NCBI GenBank assembly: GCA_030448105.1
Contig: JAUJNP010000002.1
Location: forward strand, 145,290-209,289
Direction of reading: 5' to 3'
From: Acidimicrobiales bacterium
Lineage (GTDB): Bacteria > Actinomycetota > Acidimicrobiia > Acidimicrobiales > Iamiaceae
DNA: 64,000 nt
The position numbers and the translations under genes were made by a program. This document shows positions 19,260 through 27,497 of this stretch, in pieces; within the stretch, counting starts at the first letter, position 1, and each line of letters opens with the position of its first letter. The notes beneath the pieces are model-generated. The model made no database searches, was not told the DNA's origin, and was given only the letters and a program-made list of their open reading frames with translations.

Positions 19260-20412
19260 CGCGGGTAGGGCGGGGTTCCCTGGGCAGGCCGAGCACCCTC
19301 TCGCCGATGATGTTCTTGTTCACCTCGGTGGTGCCGCCGGCGATGCTCAACGACCGCGACGACAGCAGGCCCTGGGCCAGGGACCCGCTCAAGGCGGCGA
19401 CCCCCGTGACGTCCACCGCGGTGGCCGCCAACGCCTGCTCGGACCGCGACCACGCCAGCTTGACCACACTGCTTTCGGCGCCGGGCGGGCGGCCGCTGAG
19501 GGCGGCGCCGATCGACCGCCGGGCGAGGAGCTCGAGGTTGCGGGCGTCGATGTAGCGATCGGCCACGGCGTGGCGGGCAGGGCCATCACGGGGGCCGGCC
19601 CCGTCCGTCTCGTCCACCAACCGGTCGAACTTGCGGCGGAGGTTGAGGGCGAGGCTGGCCACGCCGGCCCGCTCGTTGCTCAACGTGGTGGTGGCGACGT
19701 TCCAGCCCTCGTCGAGCGGGCCGAGCAGCGCCGCGGTGGGCACGCGAGCGGCGGTGAGGAACAGTTCGCTGAAGCTCGTGTCACCCGCCATGGTGACGAT
19801 CGGCCGGGCCTCCACTCCGGGGGTGCGCATGTCGACCAGCAGCGCGCTGATGCCCTTGTGCTTGGGCACCTCGGGATCGGTCCGCACGTAGAGCTGGCAC
19901 CAGTCGGCCCGGTCCCCGTTGGAGGTCCAGGTCTTCTGGCCGTCGATCACGAAGTGGTCGCCGTCGAGCACGGCCCGACAGCGCAGCGAGGCGAGGTCGG
20001 AACCTGCCTCCGGCTCGGACATGCCCTGGCACCAGATCTCGTCGCCCCGCAGCATCGGCCGGAGGAAGCGGCGCTGCTGCTCCTCGGTCCCGTAGGCCAT
20101 GATCGCCGGGGCGATGTTGGCCACGCCGATGGCGTTGATGGGCCCGGGGGCGCCGGCCCGGGCCATCTCCTCCTGGTAGGCGAGCTGCTGGCGGAGGCCG
20201 GCGCCCCGGCCGCCGTGCTCGGGCGGCCAGGCGATGGCGCCGTAGCCGGCGTCGACGAGGATGGCGTTCCAGCGACGATGGGCGTCGAAGGACTCGTCGC
20301 TGCCCCAGCGCTCGATGGCTCGGGCCACGTCATGGGTGAAGTTGGCGGTCAGCCACGCCCGCAGCTCGAGGCGGAAGGCCTCGACCGCGCCCTCGCCCTC
20401 GCCCTCGCTCAC
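19255..20412 (-). CDS. Acyl-CoA dehydrogenase
   Basis: 385-residue FAD enzyme forming alpha,beta-unsaturated acyl-CoA. The FAD/substrate motif MSEPEAGSDLASL, KTWTSNGDRADW, and the C-terminal GGTTEVNKNIIGERVLG identify the family. It belongs to the FadE subgroup with a long C-terminal helix bundle. GTG start with the divergent amidohydrolase promoter and operator 20431-20446 directly upstream. Confidence 0.93.
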   Translation of the reverse strand: MSEGEGEGAVEAFRLELRAWLTANFTHDVARAIERWGSDESFDAHRRWNAILVDAGYGAIAWPPEHGGRGAGLRQQLAYQEEMARAGAPGPINAIGVANIAPAIMAYGTEEQQRRFLRPMLRGDEIWCQGMSEPEAGSDLASLRCRAVLDGDHFVIDGQKTWTSNGDRADWCQLYVRTDPEVPKHKGISALLVDMRTPGVEARPIVTMAGDTSFSELFLTAARVPTAALLGPLDEGWNVATTTLSNERAGVASLALNLRRKFDRLVDETDGAGPRDGPARHAVADRYIDARNLELLARRSIGAALSGRPPGAESSVVKLAWSRSEQALAATAVDVTGVAALSGSLAQGLLSSRSLSIAGGTTEVNKNIIGERVLGLPREPRPTRD

Positions 20413-20430
20413 CTGGGCAGCGTATAGTCA

Positions 20431-20446
20431 TCTAACAGCCACGTCA
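20431..20446. promoter_or_regulatory. Operator copy 4, divergent promoter
   Basis: The minus strand reads TGACGTGGCTGTTAGA, a full consensus match, between the ACAD gene and the amidohydrolase operon. On the minus strand TTAGAT can be a -10 box for the ACAD. On the plus strand TATAGT (20423-20428) is a likely -10 for the amidohydrolase, with the operator over its start point. Confidence 0.8.
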
Positions 20447-20466
20447 TCCTTGCCCAGGGGGACCCG

Positions 20467-21660
20467 ATGCCGTCTCGCCAGCTCAGCTTCCCGGTCTTCG
20501 ACGCTGACAACCACATGTACGAGACCAAGGACGCGCTCACCCAGTTCCTGCCGCCCGAGCACGCCGGCCTCATCGACTTCGTCGAGGTCCGGGGTCGCAC
20601 CAAGATCACGGTCAAGGGACGCATCAGCGACTACATCCCCAACCCCACGTTCGACCGCGTCGCCGCCCCCGGCGCCCAGGAGGAGTACTTCAAGGTCGGC
20701 AACCCCGAGGGCAAGTCTCGCCGGGAGATCATGGGCAAGGCCATCGAGGCCATCCCCGCCTTCCGCGAGCCCGCTCCCCGCCTCGAGCTGATGGACGAGC
20801 TCGGCCTCGACCGGGCCTTGATGTGGCCCACCCTCGCCAGCCTGGTGGAGGAGCGCCTGCGCGACGACCCCGACGCCACCCACGTGGTCATCCACGCCCT
20901 CAACCAGTGGATGCACGAGCACTGGACGTTCAACTACGAGGATCGCATCTTCCCGGTGCCGGTCATCACGCTGCCCATCGTCGAAGAGGCCATCAAGGAG
21001 CTCGAGTGGGTGCTCGAGCGGGGGGCCAAGATCATCCTCGTCCGGCCCGCTCCCGTGCCTGGCTTCCGGGGGCCGCGGTCGTTCGCCCTCCCCGAGTTCG
21101 ACCCCTTCTGGGAGCTCGTGCAGGAGGCAGACCTCGTCATCGGCATGCACGCCTCCGACAGCGGCTACCAGCGCTACATCAACGAGTGGGAGGGCATCCG
21201 CGACGACGAGTTCACCCCGTTCAAGGGGGGGTCGGGCTTCGCCGCCATCACCGGGGCCCAGCACCGCTCGATCATCGACACGGTGGCCTCGGCCATCGGG
21301 CACGGGCTCTGCACCCGCTTCCCCCGCCTCAAGATCACGCCGGTGGAGAACGGCAGCGGCTGGGTGCGCCCCCTCCTGCACGACATGGAGCGGGCCTATG
21401 TCACCAACCCGCACATGTTCGACGAGGACCCGGTGGCGGTGTTCAAGCGCAACATCTTCGTGCACCCCTTCCACGAGGACGATCCCGTAGGCCTGGTCGA
21501 GGTGCTCGGGGCCGACAACGTGCTCTTCGGCTCCGACTACCCCCACCCCGAGGGCATGGCCGACCCGATCACCTTCGTCGACGACCTGCAGGGTCTCCCC
21601 GACGACCAGGTCGCCAAGGTGATGGGCGGCAACCTCTCGCGGCTGATGAACGTCGCCTAG
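20467..21660 (+). CDS. Amidohydrolase family 2 protein (COG2159-like)
   Basis: 397-residue TIM-barrel metal enzyme of the group containing ACMSD and resorcylate decarboxylases. The N-terminal metal site appears as FDADNHMYE (D-x-H rather than H-x-H). Later barrel motifs are HASDSG, ENGSGWV and FGSDYPHPEG. It could be a hydrolase or decarboxylase; the substrate is unknown. First gene of an operon with an acyl-CoA synthetase eight bases downstream. It is the most divergent of four family members in the window. Confidence 0.85.
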   Translation: MPSRQLSFPVFDADNHMYETKDALTQFLPPEHAGLIDFVEVRGRTKITVKGRISDYIPNPTFDRVAAPGAQEEYFKVGNPEGKSRREIMGKAIEAIPAFREPAPRLELMDELGLDRALMWPTLASLVEERLRDDPDATHVVIHALNQWMHEHWTFNYEDRIFPVPVITLPIVEEAIKELEWVLERGAKIILVRPAPVPGFRGPRSFALPEFDPFWELVQEADLVIGMHASDSGYQRYINEWEGIRDDEFTPFKGGSGFAAITGAQHRSIIDTVASAIGHGLCTRFPRLKITPVENGSGWVRPLLHDMERAYVTNPHMFDEDPVAVFKRNIFVHPFHEDDPVGLVEVLGADNVLFGSDYPHPEGMADPITFVDDLQGLPDDQVAKVMGGNLSRLMNVA

Positions 21661-21667
21661 TCCCCGC

Positions 21668-23317
21668 GTGTCCCAGCGCTCCCCCCACTTCCCCGACTTC
21701 CGGCCCACCGCGGGGGAGCTGATCCGGTCCTGCGCGGCCACCTACGGGGACGAGCTCTTCGCCGTGCTCGGCGAGCAGCGCATCACCTACGCCGAGGCCG
21801 ACGCCCGATCGGCCGAGCTGGCCCGGGGGCTGCTCGCCTCGGGCGCGGGCAAGGGCACGCGCGTCGGGCTGCTGGCGCCAAACGGTCCGGACTGGATCCT
21901 CGGCTGGCTGGGGGCGTCGCGCATGGGCGCGGTGGCGGCGTTGCTCAACACGTACGCCAAGGCTCGCGAGCTGGCCTGGACCCTCCGCCACGCCGACGTG
22001 GCGGTGCTGCTCACCGTCGACCGGCACCTGGGCCACGACTACCTCGAACGCCTCAAGGCAGCGGTGCCCGGCCTGGCCGACCAGTCCCACGAGCGCCTCT
22101 TCTGTGAGTCCCTCCCTTACCTGCGGTCGGTGTGGACCTGGGGTGAGGCGGTCCGACCGTGGGCGGGCCCCATGGCCGAACTGGCCGCCCGGGGCGGCCA
22201 GGTGCCCGATGGCCTCCTCGACGCGGTCGAGGCCGAGGTCACCCCGGCCGACCCGATGGTCGTCGTCTACTCCTCGGGGAGCACCTCGGACCCGAAGGGG
22301 GCGGTGCACAGTCACGGCGCCACCGTCCGCCACGCCCACAACCTCTGGCAGCTGCGCGACCTCACCGCCCAGGACGTGCTCTACACGCCCATGCCGCTCT
22401 TCTGGGTCGGAGGCCTCAGCTTCACGCTGGTGGCGGCCATGCACGCCGGGGCCACGCTCGTGTTCGAGGAGCAGTTCGAGCCGGGGGCCACCCTCGAGCT
22501 GATCGAGCGGGAGCGGGTCACCCAGGTGCTCGGCTGGCCCCACATGGCCAAGGCCCTCACCGACCACCCGAGCTTCACCGAGCGCGACCTCTCGGCGGTG
22601 CGGGGCGGAACCCTCGCCGCCCTGCTGCCCCAGGACCGGCAGGCCGGCGCGCCGGTGCCCAGCCCCAACGCCCTCGGCATGACCGAGACGCTCGGCCCGC
22701 ACACCTTCCTCGACCACAACGCCGACGCCCTGCCACCCGACAAGGAGGGCTCGTTCGGCCTGTCGGTGCCGGGGGTGGAGCACAAGATCGTCGACCCGGT
22801 CACGGGCAAGGACCTGCCCGTGGGCGAGGTCGGCGAGCTCTGGATCCGCGGCTACTCGCTCATGCTGGGGCTCCACAAGCGGGAGCGGGAAGACGTCTTC
22901 ACCGCCGACGGGTGGTATCCCACCGGCGACGGCGGGAGGTTCGACGAGGACGGCCACTTCTACTTCCAGGGCCGGCTCGGCGACCTGATCAAGTCCTCGG
23001 GCATGAACATCACGCCACGCGACGTCGAGCTGGTCCTCGAGGCGATGCCGGAGGTTACGCTCGCCTTCGTGACCGGCATCCCGCATCCCGAGCGGGGTGA
23101 GGACGTGGCCGCGGCCGTCGCCTTGGCGCCGGGCACCTTCCTCGACGCTGCTGAGCTTCGGGCCCGGGTGAAGGCCGAGCTGGCCAGCTACAAGGTGCCC
23201 CGCCACGTCGCCGTCTTCGCCAGCCAGGCTGAGCTGCCATGGCTCGACTCGGGCAAGGTCGACCGGCGGGCGCTGACGGCCCAGCTGGTGGAGCGGTTCA
23301 CCGAAGGGAACGACTGA
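21668..23317 (+). CDS. AMP-dependent acyl-CoA synthetase
   Basis: 549 residues. The P-loop YSSGSTSDPKGA is near residue 200. DEDGHFYFQGRLGDLIKSSG is the hinge region, and the catalytic lysine is in LDSGKVDRRAL near the C-terminus. GTG start. It follows the amidohydrolase closely and overlaps the next small gene by one base, so the three are one operon under operator 20431-20446. Substrate unknown. Confidence 0.93.
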   Translation: MSQRSPHFPDFRPTAGELIRSCAATYGDELFAVLGEQRITYAEADARSAELARGLLASGAGKGTRVGLLAPNGPDWILGWLGASRMGAVAALLNTYAKARELAWTLRHADVAVLLTVDRHLGHDYLERLKAAVPGLADQSHERLFCESLPYLRSVWTWGEAVRPWAGPMAELAARGGQVPDGLLDAVEAEVTPADPMVVVYSSGSTSDPKGAVHSHGATVRHAHNLWQLRDLTAQDVLYTPMPLFWVGGLSFTLVAAMHAGATLVFEEQFEPGATLELIERERVTQVLGWPHMAKALTDHPSFTERDLSAVRGGTLAALLPQDRQAGAPVPSPNALGMTETLGPHTFLDHNADALPPDKEGSFGLSVPGVEHKIVDPVTGKDLPVGEVGELWIRGYSLMLGLHKREREDVFTADGWYPTGDGGRFDEDGHFYFQGRLGDLIKSSGMNITPRDVELVLEAMPEVTLAFVTGIPHPERGEDVAAAVALAPGTFLDAAELRARVKAELASYKVPRHVAVFASQAELPWLDSGKVDRRALTAQLVERFTEGND

Positions 23318-23625
23318 TGGAGCTGCGGCCCGGCCTCCGCCTGGAGAGCACGACCTCCGAGACCCAGGTGGTGGTGGTCAAGGCACCCAAGCCCGCCGCC
23401 GACGTCGACCTGCGCTGCGGCGGCCAGCCGATGCGCGAGATCGACCCCGCGGGCGAGCGGTTGCCGTCCGACGCCGAGGGCGAGCCCGCCCTCCTCGGCA
23501 AGCGCTACAGCGACGACGACCTCGGCCTCGAGGTCCTGTGCACCCAGGGCGGTGCCGGCCCGCTGACCGTGGGCGAGCGGCCCTTGCTGGTCAAAGGGGC
23601 CAAGCCCCTTCCCTCCTCCGATTAG
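23317..23625 (+). CDS. Small conserved protein next to acyl-CoA synthetase
   Basis: 102 residues starting at an ATG that overlaps the synthetase stop by one base (TGATG). It contains DVDLRCGGQPM and the acidic RYSDDDLGLEVLCTQGG. I recognise this as a small family that tends to accompany actinobacterial acyl-CoA synthetases, but I know no function. No signal peptide or membrane segment. Coupling suggests a role with the synthetase. Confidence 0.7.
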   Translation: MELRPGLRLESTTSETQVVVVKAPKPAADVDLRCGGQPMREIDPAGERLPSDAEGEPALLGKRYSDDDLGLEVLCTQGGAGPLTVGERPLLVKGAKPLPSSD

Positions 23626-23739
23626 CGCCGCGTCAATCAACGTTCGCCTCGTCGCGTGACCCACGACCGGCGTTCGGGGTCATGCGCGTGGGCCTCAGAT
23701 CTGGCGTTCGGATCGGCGTGTCTATGCAAGCCTGTGCCT

Positions 23740-24627
23740 ATGGCCGCGGACGGGAAGCAGAGCGCGGGCGTGAGCGCCGCCGCGGCGGTGTCGGTGCTCT
23801 CGGAGGCGCTCGGTGTCGAGTACGTCGTCATCGGCCCGTTGGCCGGTGGGGAGACAGGCGCCACTGAGGTGAGCGGAGACGGGCATCGCCACGTGTTGAA
23901 GTGGGATCTCGATCCGGACAATCAAGTCAGGCGGCGAGAAGGGGTCGTCCTCGCTGAACGGCTCCGAACAGAAGCGGCCTGGCCTTGCCCTGAACAGCAA
24001 GTCATCGAAGCGGACGATTACGTGTTCGTCTTGCAGGAGTTCATGCGTGGCCAGACCATCAGCCACCTGTCTCGTGGGCTCGTGGAGTCGCTGTCCGCGC
24101 TGCACGATCGGCGGTTGCAGCTTTCCGTCGACGATCGTCCGAACCGTTGGGCGAACGACATGATCGAGATTCTTGTCGAAGGCGGAAACGGCTACTGCCT
24201 TCACCAGTCGCTTCGTGATTTCGATTCGAGAACACGTCGGGTGGTCGAGAGGATCGAGGAGCTCGGCCGGTCCCTGAAACCCAGCGACCTCGGTGGAACC
24301 GACGTTGTCCACGGAGACCTGCATCCCGGCAATCTGCTCGAGGTGGATGGGCAGCTCTCAGCTGTCATCGACATGGACTACACGCGAGCGGGTGACGCCG
24401 ACTTCGACCTGACGATGTTGGCGCTCACCAGCCTTGGGGTTGGTGCTGACCGAGGAGTGCGTGGCCTGCTCTACGACCGCGGTGTGCACTCGCTTCCCGA
24501 CCCGAAACGACGGGCCTATGTCGGGAACCTCCTCCTTCGGTTCCTTGATTGGCCGATACGGAAGAACAGACCCCAAGAGATCGAGTTCTGGCTGACCGAG
24601 GCTGACCGGCTGCTGCCCGCTGAGTGA
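23740..24627 (+). CDS. Aminoglycoside phosphotransferase-family kinase-like protein
   Basis: 295-residue protein-kinase-like phosphotransferase. The Brenner motif HGDLHPGN lies at 191-198 (catalytic Asp193), followed by DMDY (metal site, 211-213). The small-molecule substrate is unknown; resistance is not implied. Base composition differs from its neighbours: the 60 bases at 24181-24240 contain 34 G+C, while flanking genes are visibly far richer. This suggests acquisition by transfer. ATG 23740 was chosen since the upstream part of the frame is not protein-like. A hairpin follows the stop. Confidence 0.82.
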   Translation: MAADGKQSAGVSAAAAVSVLSEALGVEYVVIGPLAGGETGATEVSGDGHRHVLKWDLDPDNQVRRREGVVLAERLRTEAAWPCPEQQVIEADDYVFVLQEFMRGQTISHLSRGLVESLSALHDRRLQLSVDDRPNRWANDMIEILVEGGNGYCLHQSLRDFDSRTRRVVERIEELGRSLKPSDLGGTDVVHGDLHPGNLLEVDGQLSAVIDMDYTRAGDADFDLTMLALTSLGVGADRGVRGLLYDRGVHSLPDPKRRAYVGNLLLRFLDWPIRKNRPQEIEFWLTEADRLLPAE

Positions 24628-24645
24628 CGTACCCCGGATGGCAGC

Positions 24646-24675
24646 AAGGCCACCACTCGCTACGTGCGTGGCCTT
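24646..24675 (+). terminator. Candidate terminator hairpin after the phosphotransferase gene
   Basis: AAGGCCAC (24646-24653) pairs perfectly with GTGGCCTT (24668-24675) across a 14-base loop, 18 bases after the stop. There is no long T tract. Confidence 0.4.
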
Positions 24676-24825
24676 CGGTCCCGTCACTCCCATACGTGCC
24701 GTTCGAGGACAGGGCAAACGTTGCCTGACGCGGTGCTAGCTCGGCCCGTGGGGTGGCGGCGCCGCTGGCCGCCAGCACCGGGACACCACCTCTGTTCCAT
24801 GTCGCGTCGAAAGTGCCGCGAGCAT

Positions 24826-24873
24826 CGCCCCGACCGATCACCCAATTCGGCGCAACGTGGAACCAAGCAAGGA
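24826..24873. repeat. 48-bp direct repeat, left copy
   Basis: The segment containing CACCCAATTCGGCGCAACGT and GGAACCAAGCAAGGA recurs at 26404-26451 in the same orientation with 46 of 48 identical bases. The two copies bracket the dioxygenase gene and the following gene. The rest of the 24628-24924 gap holds no gene that I can support. Confidence 0.85.
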
Positions 24874-24924
24874 CTCAGCGAATCTCGGTACACACGAGCC
24901 GCTGGGAGGCGAGAGGATCTCGTC

Positions 24925-25650
24925 GTGCCAGTGTTGTGTTCCGCCCAGATCGCGGCGTACCGGCGGGACGGGTTCGTCCGGCTCGAGCAGGCCTTCCCTC
25001 CCGCGCTCGCCCTCCGGTGCTGCGAACTGCTCTGGCAGCAGATCGACGAGGATCCGGCTGATCCGTCCCTGTGGCGCCGCCCGGTCGTGCGCGTCGGGAG
25101 TCAGACCCACCCCGCCTTCAGCGACGCCGCCCGGTCGCCCCGGTGGGTCCAGGCGATCTACGAGGTGGCGGGTCCTCGGGCCGACCCTGCGCCGTGGATG
25201 GGTGGCACCTTCGCCATCCGCTTCCCCGTCGACGCGGAGCCGGGTGACGACGGCTGGCACATAGACGGCAGCTTCTTCGGACCCGACGGTGGCTGGTGGG
25301 TGAACCACTGGTCCAAGGGGAGGGCGCTGCTGATGCTCGTCCTCTTCTCCGAGGTCGGCGTCGACGACGCGCCCACCCGCCTCGGGGTCGGTTCGCACGC
25401 GCTCGTCCCGGCCGGGCTCCGTCCCTACGCCGAGGAAGGCGTGAACCACCAGCACCTGGCGCTGCCCGCGGCGGTGCACGCCCTGCCCCGGGCGCTCGCC
25501 ACGGGCGGTCCGGGCGACGTGTACCTGTGCCACCCGTTCCTCGTGCACGCCGCCCAACCGCACCGCGGCCAGGCGCCGAGGTTCGTGGCCCAGCCCGGCG
25601 TCGGCTGGAAGGAGGGCACCCGCCCGGCGCGGGCGTTGCCTCAGGCGTAG
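24925..25650 (+). CDS. Phytanoyl-CoA dioxygenase (PhyH)-like protein
   Basis: 241-residue Fe(II)/2-oxoglutarate oxygenase-like protein. The iron-binding His112 and Asp114 are in WHIDGSFF. The distal His208 and 2-oxoglutarate-binding Arg214 are likely in LVHAAQPHRG. It would hydroxylate an unknown substrate. GTG at 24925 with GAGAGGA upstream; an upstream extension in frame would run through the 48-bp repeat and was rejected. It lies in the segment flanked by direct repeats. Confidence 0.85.
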   Translation: MPVLCSAQIAAYRRDGFVRLEQAFPPALALRCCELLWQQIDEDPADPSLWRRPVVRVGSQTHPAFSDAARSPRWVQAIYEVAGPRADPAPWMGGTFAIRFPVDAEPGDDGWHIDGSFFGPDGGWWVNHWSKGRALLMLVLFSEVGVDDAPTRLGVGSHALVPAGLRPYAEEGVNHQHLALPAAVHALPRALATGGPGDVYLCHPFLVHAAQPHRGQAPRFVAQPGVGWKEGTRPARALPQA

Positions 25651-25727
25651 CGGGAAGGCGATGACCGCGTGCATGAGCGGGGGGTCGGACCCCGGGGCAC
25701 CGCCGAGAGGCTGCTACCCATGGGCCG

Positions 25728-26384
25728 GTGGGCGCTCACCGGTTCGAGACGTTCGAAGGGGAGATCTGCGGGTTCGGCACGGCTTCGGGCCACCGGGTCG
25801 TGATCGGCCGGTGGCCCGTCTCGCCGTTCGGCCTGTTCGCCGACGTGATGCACGAGGCCCCCGACGGCACCCGGACGTTGCTGGCGCCGACCATCAGCGT
25901 CGCCGATTTCGTCGGGGCGACCTACGTGTTCGACCACATTCGGATCCTGCCGGTGCGCACCGAGCGCTCCCGTGACCGCCTCCACCTGGAGGCCGGCGAA
26001 CTTTCGGTCGACGTCGCCACCGGAACCAGGACGGCGATCGGCTGGGCCCTGCACGCCATCCCGGCGCCGGTCGCCCGCTCCCGCTGGTGGTGCACCCTGA
26101 TCGACCCCATCGCCCGGGTGGCCATGCCCGGCGTCCGCACGCGCGGCACCGCCGGCAACGGCCGCCGCGAGTGGTACGGCGCCACCGACCAGCACCGGCT
26201 GACCTCCGTGCTCGCCATCCTCGGCGACGACCACCTCGGAGGCCTCTCCGACGTCTGGCCCCCCGTCCGCTTCGGTTTCAGCTCCATCCCCAGGACCCCG
26301 AGCATCGTGGCCGTCACCACCATCGTCGGCGACCATCGGGGTGGCGGCCCGCCGGAGGCTCCGGCAGAGTCCGCCGGTGCCTGA
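25728..26384 (+). CDS. Conserved actinobacterial protein of unknown function
   Basis: 218 residues. It has the pattern GRWPVSPFGLFADVMHEAPDG, LLAPTISVADFVGATYVFD, and a C-terminal SIPRTPSIVAVTTIVGD, which I recall as a conserved actinobacterial hypothetical family without known function. No membrane segments or catalytic motifs stand out. GTG start. It ends 20 bp before the right copy of the 48-bp repeat. Confidence 0.65.
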   Translation: MGAHRFETFEGEICGFGTASGHRVVIGRWPVSPFGLFADVMHEAPDGTRTLLAPTISVADFVGATYVFDHIRILPVRTERSRDRLHLEAGELSVDVATGTRTAIGWALHAIPAPVARSRWWCTLIDPIARVAMPGVRTRGTAGNGRREWYGATDQHRLTSVLAILGDDHLGGLSDVWPPVRFGFSSIPRTPSIVAVTTIVGDHRGGGPPEAPAESAGA

Positions 26385-26403
26385 GATCTCCTCGCCCGAC
26401 CAC

Positions 26404-26451
26404 CGCCCCGACCGACCACCCAATTCGACGCAACGTGGAACCAAGCAAGGA
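26404..26451. repeat. 48-bp direct repeat, right copy
   Basis: Same orientation as 24826-24873, two mismatches. It ends two bases before the stop codon of the DUF2784 gene read on the minus strand. Confidence 0.85.
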
Positions 26452-26453
26452 GG

Positions 26454-26840
26454 TCAGCCCACCGACGTGGGGAGCTCCACCGCCGGGCGGGACGCGCGGC
26501 GGACTCGCAGGAGCCGTGCGTAGGCCGTCACCACCAGCAGGATGGCGAGGGCGCGCAGGTATGGCGTGTACTCGTCCGGGTACAGGACGTCCTCCACGTA
26601 GCGGTTGACGAACCCGCCCTCGTACGTCGCCTCGCCGCCCCGCTTCCGGAGCCCGTTCTCGAGCGGGGTGAGCGGGCAGTCGAAGCCGATGACGATGCTG
26701 GCGGCGCCCCAGACGACGGCCGCCACGTGGACACCGATGATCCAACGCCAACGCCACGCCAGGAAGCCGCCCACCGGGATGAAGACCAGGAAGAGGAGAT
26801 GGCCGACCACGACGGTGTCGCTCAACGCGCGGTACACCAT
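26454..26840 (-). CDS. DUF2784 family membrane protein
   Basis: 128 residues with three to four hydrophobic helices (VVVGHLLFLVFIPVGGFLAW near the N-terminus; WIIGVHVAAVVWGAASIVIG; YLRALAILLVVTAYARLL). A conserved CPLTPLE motif followed by YEGGFVNRYVE identifies the family. Function unknown. It is divergent from the following membrane protein gene. Confidence 0.85.
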   Translation of the reverse strand: MVYRALSDTVVVGHLLFLVFIPVGGFLAWRWRWIIGVHVAAVVWGAASIVIGFDCPLTPLENGLRKRGGEATYEGGFVNRYVEDVLYPDEYTPYLRALAILLVVTAYARLLRVRRASRPAVELPTSVG

Positions 26841-26901
26841 GCCCCTTCGACGGTATCCCCCTCCCCGCTAGTGGCACCCGCCCCGAGGGTGGCCGACGCC
26901 C

Positions 26902-27279
26902 ATGGCTAGCGGCCGCCCACGGTCGGCCCTGCTCGCCTTCGTCGGGTTGGTGGCGTGCGGCTGGTGGGCGAGCGGGCTAGAGCCGTTCTCCACCCCTGCC
27001 ACGGTGGCCGTGCTGGCCGCCGGTCTGGTCGCGATGGTGGTCGGGCGAGCAACTGGTGGGGACGCATCGCCGGGGGACACCACGGTCCGCGCCGCCGCAC
27101 CCTGGATCGTGCTCGGGAGCGCGCTGGCAGCCTGGCAGCTAGCCGCCTACGTCCAGCACCCCCGCTCGGACCATCCCACGCTCAGCTCGCTGACCAACAC
27201 CGTCCTCGACCCGAGGCCGGTCCGTGCGCTGGCGTTAGCGGCGTGGTTGCTCATCGCCGGCTGGCTGGCGCGGCGATGA
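26902..27279 (+). CDS. Small membrane protein, unknown
   Basis: 125 residues with about four hydrophobic segments (LLAFVGLVACGWWA; VAVLAAGLVAMVVG; APWIVLGSALAAWQLAAYV; ALAAWLLIAGWLA). No recognised domain. Its stop overlaps the start of the next small membrane gene by four bases, so they are co-translated and may work together. Confidence 0.65.
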   Translation: MASGRPRSALLAFVGLVACGWWASGLEPFSTPATVAVLAAGLVAMVVGRATGGDASPGDTTVRAAAPWIVLGSALAAWQLAAYVQHPRSDHPTLSSLTNTVLDPRPVRALALAAWLLIAGWLARR

Positions 27280-27479
27280 CCCGCACCGCCACCCTCGCCG
27301 GTTTCGCCGCCCTCGTGGCGATGGCGATCGCCTGTGAGATCTTCGCCAGGCGGACGGGCCGGGTGGCGACGTTCGGGCGGGCGATCCGCGCGCTGACTCG
27401 TCGGCGGGCCATCCGGTTCCTCGTGCTCGCCGGCTGGCTCTGGGTGGGCTGGCACCTGTTCGTGCGCGTCCGCCGGTAA
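27276..27479 (+). CDS. Very small membrane protein, unknown
   Basis: 67 residues with two hydrophobic helices separated by a basic loop (GRAIRALTRRRAIR), ending VGWHLFVRVRR. ATGA overlap with the upstream gene. It resembles small DUF-type membrane proteins of actinobacteria; no function can be assigned. Confidence 0.6.
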   Translation: MTRTATLAGFAALVAMAIACEIFARRTGRVATFGRAIRALTRRRAIRFLVLAGWLWVGWHLFVRVRR

Positions 27480-27497
27480 GGCGCGGCACCGCCCGGG

